NCBI GenBank assembly: GCA_022575985.1
Contig: JAKSXM010000002.1
Span: 18,525,001-18,589,000 of the forward strand
DNA: 64,000 nt
Direction: 5' to 3'
Source: Anagrus nilaparvatae
Lineage: Eukaryota > Arthropoda > Insecta > Hymenoptera > Mymaridae
The notes beneath the pieces are model-generated. The model worked only from the letters and a program-made list of their open reading frames with translations. It was not told the DNA's origin and did not search any database. The position numbers and the translations under genes were made by a program. This document shows, piece after piece, positions 10,492 to 47,999 of the stretch (position 1 is its first letter; the number at the start of each line of letters is the position of its first letter).

Positions 10492-10775
10492 AAGGGCTTC
10501 AAAAAGAAATGTATAGCATTATTTGATGTTACATAAGTTATTTTAATTTATATAAATTTAATTCTTTGCATTTTTTTGTGGATATTATAGTGAGAAATAT
10601 ATTATTTAATTAATTTGCAGTTTATTGAATTTCGTTTTTTTATATTAATTTATGTTATTATTATGAAAGTTTTTATGACTTAATACAATATTAAATTAAA
10701 ACTATTTGCATTTTAAATCATAGAAATAAAGTTATAATTAATAAAATGTAAAAATTATTATAAGTTAAGTTCTAC
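10492..10775 (-). repeat. Right arm of the long inverted repeat (partner 838-1087)
   Basis: Reverse-complement counterpart of 838-1087, starting at AAAGGGCTTC. It ends where TTATAAGTTAAG meets unique sequence. See the left arm for landmarks. Confidence 0.6.
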
Positions 10776-11755
10776 TCAGTGCTTGGTGCTCGGTCTAACT
10801 AAAATTGTGAAGCAAAATAAGAAAAACCGCTATTAAATGGCTTTTCCCATGTACTTTAAATGGGAGTCATATTGATAAATATCTTGAAGAGGATGACTAA
10901 TTTTGAAAAACGGGTTTCATAATGTTTCTAGAGACTAAAAAAGCAACATTTTCTAAAAATTTCAGCCCGATCCAAGCAGGGAAAATTTTGGCTCATTTTC
11001 AGCTCCCCCGAGAGACACGTTTTATTCCTTCTGGAATATTTAAACATTTGGTATACTTTTGGTTTTTCATGCTTGTCTTTGGACTATTCTCCAGAAACAG
11101 TCTTTCATTTTCTATCAATAGGTGTGATCTTCATTCAGAAGTAACGTAAAAGCTTTTATATTACTTCTTGTGAATCAAATTTATTGTCTGATGTCTGTTA
11201 ATCCAGTTTCTTCTTATTTTTTATTATTTTTATTCATTTCTGACCTTTTATTTGGTCTTTTAACCAAATTAACTTTAAAGAATGTTGAAAAAACTTCTCT
11301 CTTTTATTCCAATTAAAACTCCATAAAGTAAAGATTTATCTCTGTTGTTTTGTCTAATTTTAATTAGTATATTATTATATACAAAAATTCAAAATTTCAA
11401 AAAAAAAAGTAAATTACTTTTTAATAATTTTCACATTTGTATGAAAGTTTTTCATGAAAATCAACAGTAAAATAGTTTTGATTTAAAATACATCCTATTT
11501 TTCTTATTTTCATAATAAACATTTCTGTTAGCATGATATATCATCCCTTAAATATGGGGTAAATTTTACATAATTTTTAGGCGTTAAAAAAAATAATACA
11601 ACACAAAACAATACTGCACAAAAAAACAAATGTATATCAACTTATTATCTTTAACCCTTTAATGGGGTAAGTAGTGGATTTTTAGTGCAAAAAAAATGAA
11701 TATTTATAAGTTTTGTAAAATTAAAAACAAAAAAAAGTTCAAATAATATTGATTA
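10776..11755. other. AT-rich spacer
   Basis: No gene supported. An open frame at 10922-11149 has no recognised motif. TTAACCC followed by TTTAATGGGG at about 11652 resembles a piggyBac-like terminus without a visible partner. Confidence 0.5.
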
Positions 11756-11764
11756 AAAAAAAAA

Positions 11765-12344
11765 CTAAGGTCAAGCCCTTTCTACACCAACTAAAAAGTC
11801 GATATTAAATCTGATTTTAAAAACTGAAAACTAAAAAAATTATAACTCCATCTACATTAGATTAAAAAATTAATAAGGTTGGTAATGTAGAAAAATAAAA
11901 AATAAATAAAAACGTGTTAGTGTAGTCGGCGTTAATATTTATTGTTGTATTTTAAACTTAAAAATTATTAAATTTATTGTTAAAAAAAAGGAAAATCGGA
12001 AAAACTTTCATGAAAATATGTATAAAAGTAAAGTGATAAATTGAAAAAAATTATTTTTTGTCTTTTTTATTAATTTTTAATATCACATGCTTTTGTAAAA
12101 TATATTTACTATTTACAGTTGGTAGCCCTATATAGCTAACTTCAATCTTATAAAAACAAGTATAAATCTTAAAAATCCCGACTACATTAATAAAATATAG
12201 AATTAATTTTCTTAGTTGGTGTAGAAAGGGCTTCACGCGGTGTTCCCAAGCGGTCACCCATCCAAGTACTAACCGCGCTCAACTTTGCTTAACTTCCGGG
12301 ATCGGACGAGACCGGGTTTTTTCAAAGTGATATGGACCTTAGAC
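11765..12344 (-). rRNA. 5S rRNA gene split by a MITE
   Basis: On the minus strand, 12344 down to 12233 gives a 5S rRNA body. It has TCTCGTCCGATC, the A-box region GAAGTTAAGCAAAG, GGTTAGTACTTGGATGGG, and GTGACCGCTTGGGAACACC. The sequence then stops at the end of a MITE. It resumes at 11770 with CCTTAG, which pairs with the 5' end (CTAAGG) to complete helix I, followed by a run of about ten T that suits a Pol III terminator. Without the MITE and one TCA duplication the length is about 118 nt, normal for 5S. The internal promoter is intact, so transcription could start, but the transcript would run into the MITE and a normal 3' end could not form. It is probably a dispersed, broken 5S copy. Confidence 0.8.
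11774..12232. mobile_element. 459-bp MITE inserted in the 5S rRNA gene
   Basis: The terminal inverted repeats are AGCCCTTTCTACACCAACTA and its inverse. TCA flanks both sides (11771-11773 and 12233-12235), a 3-bp target duplication of the size made by PIF/Harbinger-type elements. The interior has further inverted motifs (GTGTAGTCGGC / CCCGACTACA). No coding frame. Related sequence lies at 1076-1252. Confidence 0.75.
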
Positions 12345-15300
12345 GTTAACTAAAATGCAATAAATGGTAGTGGTTTTAATTTTTATAATTTAACTACCAT
12401 ATTAATCTATTGTTCTTCAATTATTTTGGTACTGCCTCATTATAGCTTATAGTGAAAAAAGCAACATTCCTCAAACCCAGTTAAAAATTTAGTAATAGAG
12501 ATTTTCAATATTATAAAAAGTAGGCTAATTATAAAAATCAAACATGAAAAAAAATAGAAAGCTTAGACTCGATAAGATCAAAAAAATAATCATCACCGAA
12601 AATTCAATATAAACGAAAATATATTTCTGCTTATTTATCAAGTATGTATTATTTTAAATTTGCATCTAAGCTTAAAAGTTGTTACGGTTTCTTAACTTTA
12701 AAAAATAAAAGTATCATTTACTATGCAGGTAATTCCAGTACTAAATTATATGAACCAAATTATATTAAAAATAATTTATGACTTCGTTTATAAAAAATCA
12801 AGCAAATGCTTTGCAATTTAAGCAAATGTTACAGAATTTAAGCTTATTCCAAACGGAATATTCTGACTAAGCATGGGCGATTATATTCGATAATTTAAAT
12901 CAACCATGAAAAAAAAAATTTGTAATGCACTTTTTTTTCTTTATTTTCTTGCTTAAAAACATTTCAAGAATGTATAAACAAATTTTCAAGCAAAAAAAAA
13001 TATTATGTTTTTGAGATATTTTGATTTTTATGGGACGGATTCATACTCTCTAACATAAGCATTTAAAAACTTTAAACGCGTTTATCTCAAAACTACTTTT
13101 TTAAATCGGTTCCAACTCAAAACCAACCAATACGCGTTTGGGAAATTAGGATAGTTTCGGCTTAGAAACTTAACATATAATAAAGGAGATGATTCCAAAT
13201 TATAATGTTTCATAACATTTATGTTTCTTTTAGGTATTAAAAAGTTATGGTTGCTTTGGTACTGTTGCTCATTGACAAAATAAAAATGTTCTATTCGTCC
13301 AGGTCGTTTTCTCTAAGTGCATGCAATATTTTACTTAATTCATCTTGTCCAGTAACGCGTATTGATGAAAAAATAAGGTACCCAAAGTATGAAAAAATTT
13401 GGTGGCTCAATCAAGAGCTATTTAAATATTAGACTCAAAATGTTCCAACCGTCCGCATAAATGAAAAATCCCCAACTTCCAGTTCTAACTCAAAAACTTA
13501 TTCAGCGATTGACCTAAATCGGGGTGCGTTTTATTTTTAATTGTAGTGCCAAGTGCTGGAACTAGACGATCAGAAAAAAGTGGATTAGAAAATTTTTTAT
13601 TGACCATATTAGGTTTTTTTTGTACTTAAAAATCTCCATTTTTCGTTTTTGGCGCACCAAATGGTCAATTTTTGGAATTTTTGCTAACTTTTAGTTCCAA
13701 CACTTGGGAAGTGTATAGGGAATAAAATGCTCTTTTATGATTTTATTTCAGATGCCCACAATAGGCGCTAAGTGTGGAACCGTTTTTTACTTTATTTTTC
13801 AGCCCACTCTGTTTCAGCCTCTACTTTGACGCCCTCTATAAAATGTAAAAAATTGAAAAATAAAAATAGAGATTTTTTTTGTATTCTTTGATAGTTTTGT
13901 AACAATTCTTTTTTTTTGTCAAAGTTCTTGTATGATAAAATAACTAAAAAAAAAAATGTTTTAAATTCATTAAATTTACACAAAATAATGAAAAGATGAT
14001 ACGAAAAGCGTACTTTACTTCCTTTGGTATTAATTATAGTTATGGTAATTGGCTTATTTTCATTTATCGTAATGTTAGTTTTGGAGTTTATTTGGTTTTA
14101 ATTATTCACAAAACAATGCCAGAAAAATTTTTACACCATACTGGCGTTACAAAAATATCAAAAGAGCATTTGTGTAGCAAGAACTTGAGAGTTGGTAGCA
14201 ATATCTAAAAAAGTTTTTTAATTCTTAGCGAATTCGTATCCTTTGATCTTAACATGATATATTCTGAAATAGAAATCAGCTGAAGGACTTCATATATATT
14301 ATGGAGTTTGGTTGATTAGGTTACAATTAACAACAAAATATATATATTTAATATTTGTAAATAAAAATTATATTTACTTTTACAATTACTGATAAGGTAA
14401 TTATTATCATTATAATATAAAATATTTTTTAAATTTAAGGAAAAAAAGAATTATTTTTTTAATAATATAAATTGTATAATAGTATAACAGTTTAAAAATG
14501 AACAATTTTTTATAATAAGGCACTTTATAGTATAATACAATTTATATGCATTTTGTTTTTTTCATTTTTGTAATTAAATTACTTAGACAGTTAATTTTTT
14601 TACAATAATAATGCTTTTGTTTCATAAAATAAGAAATACACAATAGTTTTTTTAAAAAAATATTAAAAAATAAAAATTAGCCTAATTCTAAAAAAAAAAA
14701 AATTAATAGGTATATATAAATTATTGTAATATTTATGTGTAAAGATCATTTTTATTATTTTTTTAGCATTTATATCGTTTTTAAATTTTTGTTTTTATAT
14801 TTTTATAAAAACATTATTTAAATAAATGCATTAAAAAAAAAAACAAAAAAATGATTTAAATCATTGATTTTATAATAATTATTAATACTATCACATAAAA
14901 TTAATATAATTAAATGAATATTAATAATAATAAAACACTAAAAAATTAATACAATTTTTTAATTCTCTTTCATTTTATACAAATTATTAATTGAAAGAAA
15001 ATTAAAATAAAAAATTTTTTTTATATTCATTTTAAATAAAACTGTTATCCAATTTTCAATTATCAGAAAATAGGTAACAGTTTTTTATTATTACATAAAT
15101 TAAAATAAAATTATTTAAAAGTAATATTTTTGAAAATATTTTCACAAATAATCTCAAAAAAACTTAAAATAAAATCAAAGAAATAAAAAACATGATTTTT
15201 TTTTTCAAACAATAATTGATTGGACGGTTATCACCATTAAAAAAAATTCTTATTAAATAAAAAGGCTTATTAATTAAATAGTATAAAATATAATAGCAAA

Positions 15301-16036
15301 GTTTTCATATGTAAGGCACTATAAAGGCACTTAGATAATTAATTATGATTATCTTTTTTAATGAACAATGTTTAAAATGAGATAATCATTATAAATTTTT
15401 TTATTCATCTTAAAAATATACTTTTTTTTCATATTAATTTTGGAGATATTTAATTTTCCCAAAAAAAAAAAATGCTTTCATTTTTGACGTTTTGCTATAA
15501 AATGTCCTTTAATTGAAAATTTAGTTAAATTAATAAAATACTAATTTAATATGAATTTTTTTTTCTTCATATTTGTCATAAATAAAATAATTTTTTTTTA
15601 CACTGGTTAAAAAAAGGCATACATTGAATATTAAGAAAAATAACCAATAAAAAATTTTAAAACTTTTAACCAAAAATGGACAAAAAACGTCAAAATATAA
15701 ATAGCCAGTATCAAATTTGGCCTATTTTTAACTTATTTTTTATCTCAATCATTATATTCTAATATCCTTAAAAAATAATATTTAAGAAATTAATAACTTT
15801 TTTTTGTTCTCCAAATAATATTGAAGAAAATTTATAAAATATATACATAAAGTTTGATTTCTATTTTATAAGTGTAAACTAAAAATAATGATAATATTAT
15901 AATAATATGTAGTAGACAGGCTTTTTATTAAGCTCATTAAAGTTTTCTTATGCACTTGTGTCCCAATAACAAGGAGTATTGACTTTTGACCTCATTATTA
16001 TTAATTTTTTTTTTTAAATTGGCACCTTGGAGAATT
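12345..16036. other. AT-rich intergenic region downstream of yki
   Basis: No gene supported. 13040-13760 contains repeat sequence: CGTCCAGGTCGTTTTCT and the following 150 bp recur at about 56780-56940, and a motif with TTTATCTCAAAAC recurs near 62455. From 14300 to 15900 the DNA is extremely AT-rich with long A and T runs. On the minus strand AATAAA at 15924-15929 is a candidate polyadenylation signal for yki, about 110 nt after its stop. Confidence 0.5.
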
Positions 16037-41186
<25,150 letters not shown>

Positions 41187-43540
41187 TTTGATTCTCTCTT
41201 TCTTTTGAATTAGATTGTTTATCTCACCAAAGTAAAATCTTTTTATTAATTTTGTTTTTGTTTTTTAAATTACTAATACAAGTAACTACAACGATCTACT
41301 ACAACGGTACAATTACAAATCCTGTTTATGGGGATTTGAAACTACAGGTTCTCCCATCTCTTTCTTTTCCTTTTATTAACTTTTTGGAGTCACTACCTGC
41401 AAGAGGGGTATTTGCTGCACCTGTAACCATTCATAAAAATTTTTTTTTTTAGTATTTTTTTTTTCAAGACAAAGAGAGTTAATATTTATTAAGGGTGCGC
41501 TTTTAGGGAAAAGGGTGGGTTTACAACTTGGTTTTTTACGATAGCTCGTTTATTAAAAAATGACTAGCGAATACGTCTTTAAGTCCAGTTTATAACATCA
41601 TTTGAACCTGCTAAAAAAACCCAATATTTAACATTTGAACTGCTCTAAGACGTTGAAAATTATTTTTAACCGAAAGATATTACTATAATTCAAAATTTGT
41701 AAAATTAAAGTCAATAATAAACAAATTTGTAAAAAATTAGTAATAAACAAAATTAAAAATGAGACTGATTTTGTTTTTTTAAAAATGAACCAAAATTGGT
41801 TAATTTAGCTTTGGAGCTGCTTTCAGCTGTTTTAGATAATTAATTACTTTTTATATAAATACTTTTTTTAGTAAATTATGAGTACAGTACAAGTGAAAAA
41901 ACATATAATAATGATTTTAATTGATAAAAAAAAAGTTTCAAAAATTGGTTTTTTTAAATATCGCAAAAACGTGATTTTGAGCCTTCCAACTCAAAAAAAA
42001 CTATTGTACACGCAAAATTTTTTCTGTTCATCTTTTTTTCATGAATATATTATTAAATGATCTAAAGAATCCAAAAAAAACGTATTAGCAAGATGTGCGT
42101 TCAATTATATTTTTTTCAAAAGTTTGAACATTTAAGTGCAATCTTTTGGTGGATTTTCTCATATTTAATAATTTATCAAAAAAGTCGAATAATTTTTCAA
42201 AAATGTTTAGCTCAAAAAATTTTAAATTTACATAATTTTAATGAAACATTTTATTATATTTGATATTTATTTGAATATCTCTAGACATAACTAAATATTG
42301 AGTTGAAGCTTTTTCTAATAGTGACTCAAATAGTGCTAATTTAATTTTACTATTTTCCTTGTTTTTTTTTTTTTTTAACTATGATATATTTGAATTAATT
42401 TTAAATAATTATGTTTTAAAATGCAATAAATTATAAACAAAATCAGCAAAAATATTTTGGAGCATGAAATTGGCAATTACCTTTTTGATAAAAATGCTTT
42501 CATCTTATCTTTCTTCATTTTAACCATCTCTTTTTTATTTTTTGGATTCTTTTTATTTCCTAGAAAAAATAAAAATTAATAGAATAATTTTAATAAAAAT
42601 TTTAATTTATATACAATTAAATTACGTAATGAAAATTTATTTTAACGGTCAGAAACTAAATTTTTAGTTATCAAAGGGAGGGTACTTTTCTGAGATGAAA
42701 AAAGACAATTTTTGTAACCATTATTGAGAACATAGTTTTACATTTATTCATATGAAAATCTTTTTTCTCAACTTTATATGGGTGAATATTTGTCAAAATT
42801 TCTCCAAATGACTTGCATAAATGGGTGGTAACCTCTACAAAATGAAAAATTTTACCCTGGAATTATCTTAAATTATGACTTTTAACTTTGAAAATTCACC
42901 TTGGTTTTTAAATGTATTCTCTTAATGGTTACCAAAATACGCAAAATTTGTCTGCTTTTATTAAATTTACCGAGAAATCTGAATTATTGGTCAATTTTTC
43001 ATTTGGTTATTTAATTTGGTGCATAAAATTTAAAAAAATGTAAAAATAGTAATTTTTTAAAAATCAGCTGTTTATCTGGAACTTACAGATTAGTTAATCC
43101 CCGGATTTTTTCAGACGGGGTAAAAATAGGATACAAAACAAGAATCTTTTTTTTGAGATATTTAAGCTCAAAGATAAAATTACAAAATAATGATTTCCTA
43201 ACGTATTCGCAGCCTAAATCAACTTATGAAGCCCGGAATCGAATTCTACAGGAAATTTCGTATATAATTCTATTAGCGAATAATATGAACTTTTTGCAAT
43301 AAGAAAATTTTGATTCAATTTACATAAAGGCCAAAAACACAAAAATGGCTGACATAAATCAAGGAATAAATAAAATGAATAAAATTTTCCTTTTTTCTCG
43401 ATTTTGGTCAACTTTTTTTCAATAAATTTTTTTGGATTATTTGGCATTTCTGGTTTTTGACCTTTCGGCATTTCACGAAGATGATGACGACAAAACAGTG
43501 CTGCTGTAGCTCTTTCGTGGAATTCTTTTAGCGGGCGGGT
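41187..43540. other. Sequence directly upstream of yki coding exon 1
   Basis: The first bases are yki 5' UTR, purine-rich on the minus strand (AAAGAAAGAGAGAATCAAA before the ATG). No further exon or promoter can be assigned. An open frame at 43214-43471 (minus) has no recognisable motif. Confidence 0.5.
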
Positions 43541-43600
43541 TCTCTCTCATTCTCTCTCTCTCTCTCTCTCTCTCCTCTCTCTGTCTCTCTCTCTCTCTTT
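43541..43600. repeat. CT-rich microsatellite upstream of yki
   Basis: Nearly pure TC repeats, read as GA on the yki strand, about 2.4 kb upstream of the yki ATG. Less AT-rich DNA follows up to about 44700, with GGTACCGCGAAT at 44460 and again at 44591. This could mark the yki promoter area, but no core promoter is clear. Confidence 0.6.
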
Positions 43601-44869
43601 ATCAAGAGGGAGCGGAGGAAAAAAAAGATAACAAAATGCGAGTATGTAGAAAAGAGAGAAAAATTCCTTTCTTTACTCACTCTTTTATTATACCTGAATA
43701 TTTTTTGTCTCGCTCTTTTTCCTTCTTCTTTTCACCTCCTCCTTGCCTCCTCTTTATTCTCTTTCTTTGCTTTTTTAGCGGCTCTTTTTTTTACTATTTT
43801 CTCTGAATCATTTTCACATTCTTCGTCGTTAAGGATATTTTTTTTTCTTCTTTTTATCTCTTTTTCTTTCTTTGTGTATAATAATAATAACAATAATTCC
43901 GCTCAAAAATCCTTTACTTCAGAAAAAAAATTTTTTCTTCTGTTTTACAACTTGAATAATAAATTTTTTTGCACTTTTACATTTTTTTTAATCAAACTTT
44001 TTTTTAAATCTCATACTTCATGTATACAATAAAAAAAACGACACGCACGCACTTTTCGATCTCTCTAGATCTTTTTTAATTTTCGTGACACTTATACATT
44101 TAAAAGGCACTTAATTTCTTTTATTCTTATAAATTATTATTGTCATAAATAATTAATACCAATACAATAATAAAAATAATTTTTTTTTTTTTAATTAAAA
44201 ATATTTATTGACGTATATAAAAAATAAAAATTATTGGAATAGCACAGTAAACAAACAAACCGCACAAGTTTTATAAAATAAAAAATAAAAAGTAATAATA
44301 ATAAAAAAAAAAAAAAAAGTAAAAAGAAATTTAAAAAATAAACGAATAAGCCGTGCAAAGGAGAGGCCGTATACTCCACTACTGATGGTTGGTTATATTT
44401 TCTTGCTTGGCCTGTTGCTCTTGAAAGAACTCGCTTTTTTATCCCTACCCTGGTTTTTTTGGTACCGCGAATGAATAATATATCAATGTAGTAGTGTATA
44501 ATATAAAATATAAACCCATGTGCGCACTTGTTTGTGTATAATAGAATGAGATAGATAAATTTTTATGTAGTAGGTAAAAAAGAGAGTCGCGGGTACCGCG
44601 AATACCGGAGACCGGAGGCTCAAGTATCTTTTTTAATATGTGTGTGTGAATATGCGTGTAAAAGCATAATTAGAAAGAAAGAGAGAAGAGTAGGGCGGAT
44701 TGACCCAAGCAAGTGGCTTGATTTACAATAGGGGACGTTCAAAAAAAACCTAACGCTTTTAGGTTCGTTGGGTGTTAAAGAAAATTATTGCTTTAAATTT
44801 AGTTTTTTGGCATAAAAACTGTTTCTAGTGGTTTGTGAGGCACAAAGATTGAAATTTTAACCGGATTTA

Positions 44870-45722
44870 ACTCAAGCTTCATCCCTACACTTATTTTTGA
44901 CCAAAAATTGTCCGATTTTCCAGGAAATTTGCTGAATCCCTTAGATTATAGAAGAAATTACTTTCTGCGTATCAAGTGGGGTTTTTGAGTATGCAGAATC
45001 CAAATCTGCAATCTAAAATTTTAAATTCTAATTTTTAACCCAGAAATGGACAAAATACTGGCCAATTTTCGAAAAAATATGTCGTATCTCCTGGATTATA
45101 GAAGAAATTCCATCGTGTATATTACGATCCTAGGCCAGAAAAATAAAGAATGGCCGAAATCGCACGTAAATTACCTTCCGAGGCGAAGGAAGGTAATTTA
45201 CGTGCGATTTGGGACATTCATTTGTTTATGGCCGAAGGTCGTATAAAATTTTTCTGCGACTGTGGCGAGAAAATATATTTTTGGGTTTCCGAGTAGGCAG
45301 AATCCAAATCAGCTAACTAAATAATTAAATTCAAATTTTTGGCCCAGAAATGGACAAAAAACTGGCCAATTAATTTCGAGATAATATGCCAAATCTCCTA
45401 GATTATAGAAGAAATTACATTCTAAATATATTTTGGGGTTTTTGAGTATGCAGAATCCGTATATGCTATTTAAATTTGTATAAATTCTAATTTTTGGCCC
45501 AGAAATGGACAAAAAACTGGCCAACTTTCGAGAAAATATGCCAAATCTCCTGGTTTATAGAAAAAATTCCATTCTAAATATATTTTGGGGTTTTAGAGTA
45601 TACAGAATCCGAATCATCTAACTAACTAATTAAATTTAAATTTTTGGCCCAGAAATAGATAAAAAACTGCCCACTTTTCGAGAAAATATGCCAAATCTCC
45701 TATCTTATAGAAGAAATTATCA
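44870..45722. repeat. 151-bp tandem satellite, left block
   Basis: Units carry AGAAATGGACAAAAAACTGG, then GAAGAAATTACATTCTAAAT, then TTTTTGAGTATGCAGAATCC. Starts of the first motif at about 45042, 45349, 45500 and 45651 give a period near 151 bp. One unit is broken by a foldback repeat at 45115-45250. Two frames in this block are only readings of the satellite. Confidence 0.75.
45115..45250. mobile_element. Foldback repeat, copy b, inside the satellite
   Basis: Short copy: TATATTACGATCC, then CTTCCGAGGCGAAGGAAGG as palindromic core, then GGTCGTATAAAA. It splits a satellite unit between GAAGAAATTCCAT and ATATATTTTTGGG. Confidence 0.65.
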
Positions 45723-45846
45723 TAGAGTAAAAATGCTCGAGTAAAATGTTCGAGAAACATTTCGCTATGAAGCTGCGCGTTCCAGTTTTATAGCCTATAG
45801 GCCGGTTTTTAGCGTATAAAGCTGAAAGATGTCAGCTTCGTAGACA

Positions 45847-46131
45847 AAAATTTATAACCGGTTTGTGTAACTACACAACCAACGAGCATGGAACATGTTT
45901 ACTCATAATAGTAATAAATCCAAAAACCGAAATTACAATAAATCCTGAAATATATAATATCCTAAGTCCATAAACTTAAAGTATTCTATGTTGTTGTTGT
46001 TATCAGGGCCTGATCAGGGCCTGACTCCCACTTCAAATTATTCTAAGTCCCTAAATCGAAAATATTCTAAACCCATTTCACCCCCCCCCCTAAAAAACGT
46101 CAATTTTTTACCCCCCCCCCCTCCTGTTTTA
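45847..46131. mobile_element. Palindrome-ended repeat nested in the left TIR
   Basis: It starts TTTATAACCGGTTTGTGTAA and contains two C10 runs near 46081-46120. The intact right TIR lacks it, which defines the empty site. The usual AACATGTTCC end is missing here, so the copy is truncated. Confidence 0.6.
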
Positions 46132-46274
46132 ATATCAAAGTTTCGAGACTCTTAGTTTTAAATAATATAAATTTACTAATATTATTTCGTGAATTATTTA
46201 TATTTATCTTATAGCTTTATTTACATTAATAAATTCTATCAATAATTATAATAAATATAATAATAATAATAAAT

Positions 46275-46494
46275 TTTCTTCCTAGCGGGCCGAAAACACT
46301 TTTTTCGCCCCGCAACGAGATCGAAAAAAACGCGTTTTCACCCCACTGAGAAAGAAAAATTTCGTTTTGTCCATGGGAACAAAAAAAAAATACCCCAGAT
46401 CGCAGTTTACCATCCTCGGCTTCGCCTCGGATGCTAATTAACGTGCGATCTGGGCCATTCTTTTTTTTTGCTCCCTTGGTTAAAAATGTACTAT
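46275..46494. mobile_element. Foldback repeat, copy c, nested in the left TIR
   Basis: The core CTCGGCTTCGCCTCGGATG lies between AGATCGCAGTTTACC and CGTGCGATCTGGGCC. It splits a run of ATA/AAT triplets from TTTATAATTTTATATTTG; these are joined in the right TIR, so the insertion limits are precise to a few bases. Confidence 0.7.
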
Positions 46495-46553
46495 TTTATA
46501 ATTTTATATTTGACAAAATATAATAATATTGTAAATATTTTTAGTTTATTATT

Positions 46554-46754
46554 CAATTAAACGAAGTTCCGGAAGTTATATTAACTTTACGTGAAACTGC
46601 TGCAAAGAAATCTTTATCAGGTGGGTAAGGGTTCAAGAAATGCAAGTGTAAGCCAGCTAAAAATCAGTGCCGAACAAAAAGGTGTGTCTGTTTCAAGGGA
46701 AACTTATTATGCAATTCTTGCTGTCAAAACAGTTTATCATGCTGCAATAAATAA
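46554..46754 (+). pseudogene. Cysteine-rich C-terminus of a transposon integrase-like protein
   Basis: The frame reads NEVPEVILTLRETAAKKS, then a TAA at 46626-46628 inside it, then KCKCKPAKNQCRTKRCVC and CNSCCQNSLSCCNK to a stop at 46752-46754. The C-x-C spacing with a closing C-C-N matches the CXC-like tail that I recall from integrase-type transposon proteins annotated as KRAB-A domain-containing 2-like or SCAND3-like. The catalytic part is absent. With the stop codon and loss of the N-terminus it is a relic. Confidence 0.55.
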
Positions 46755-47214
46755 AAAAAATATTAGATAATAATCTTGACAAAATTGGTGGATTTATCAA
46801 TTTATTTTATTGTTACTAATTTCAAACAAAATAAAGATAATTTAAAAATATTTACAATTACAATATTATTATATTTTGACAAATATAAAATTATAAAAAT
46901 TTATTATTATTATTATATTTTTTATAATTATTGATAGAATTTCATAATGTAAATAAAGCTATAAGAAAACTATAAATAATTCACGGCTTAATATTCGTAA
47001 ATTTATATTATTTAAAACTAAGAGTCTCGAAACTTTGATATTTGTCTATGAAGCTGACATCTTTTAGCTTTATACGCTAAAAGCCGGCCTATAGGCTATA
47101 AAACTGGAGCGCGCAGCTTCATAGCGAAATAGGTTTGCTCGAGAATTTTTACTCTATGGGCCGGCTTATAGCCTATAAAACCGATTATCCTATGGGGCTA
47201 CGACTATACATCCT

Positions 47215-47640
47215 AAGGGGTTTTTGAGTATGCAGAATCCGAATCTGCTAACTAAAATTTTAAGTTTTGGCTCAGAAACGGACAAAAAATTGGCCAAATT
47301 TCGAAATATATGCCGAATCTTCTGGATTATAAAAGAAGTTACATTCTAAATACATTTTTGGGTTTTCGAGTAGGCAGAAGCCGAATCAACTAACTATGTA
47401 AATAATTAAATTCAAATTTTTGGCCCAGAAATGGACAAGAAACTGACCAATTTTCAAGAAAATATGCCGAATCTCCTGGATTATAGAAGAAATTACACTC
47501 TAAATATATTTTGGGGTTTTTGAATATGCAGAATCCGTATCTGATATGTAAATTTTTAAATTCCAATTTTTGGCCCAGAAATGGACAAAAAACTGGCCAA
47601 TTTTCGAGAAACAAAGAAATTTCTTGGTACAATTTTTTTT
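47215..47640. repeat. 151-bp satellite, middle block
   Basis: Three further units in the same orientation as 44870-45722 (first motif at about 47274, 47426 and 47577). The two blocks were probably continuous before the transposon at 45722-47157 inserted. Confidence 0.7.
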
Positions 47641-47999
47641 AAAATCTATTGTTTAGTTTCGGCGAGTACATAAAAATCTTAAACCCATGTTTTTTGACTC
47701 GGCTTTTATGCTTGCAATGTATAAGGATTCAAATTTGCAGCTTTGTATCTCCTAAATGAAAACAACAATTTTCTTAAAATTTTATTTTTATGTGTATTAT
47801 TATAATATAAAGCTCCTATAAAAATTTTAACGATTTCTATTGTCGTCAAAATAGCTTATGAACAACCTTAATATTAAACATTAATTCGTTACTGATAAAA
47901 ATTAGAACCATGTATATTATCAGATATTATGTAATAAAAGTTCGTATTGTGTGCTTTTTAAATTTATTATAAAATATTTAATAAATTATTTTTTCGAAA

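Larger units (their letters stand above)
45722..47157 (+). mobile_element. Long-TIR DNA transposon with two nested insertions
   Basis: The TIRs start CATAGAGTAAAAATGCTCGA on the left and, inverted, CATAGAGTAAAAATTCTCGA on the right, and run inward for about 430 bp of alignable sequence. The left TIR is interrupted at 45847-46131 and at 46275-46494 by two other repeat families; the right TIR (about 46780-47157) is uninterrupted and shows both empty sites. Between the TIRs is a cysteine-rich transposase relic. The element itself sits next to satellite sequence. A target duplication could not be fixed. Confidence 0.7.

Noticed and set aside
45309..47632. Two minus-strand frames with shared words such as CPFLGQK
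   Set aside because: They are readings of the 151-bp satellite units; the repeated words follow the repeat period.
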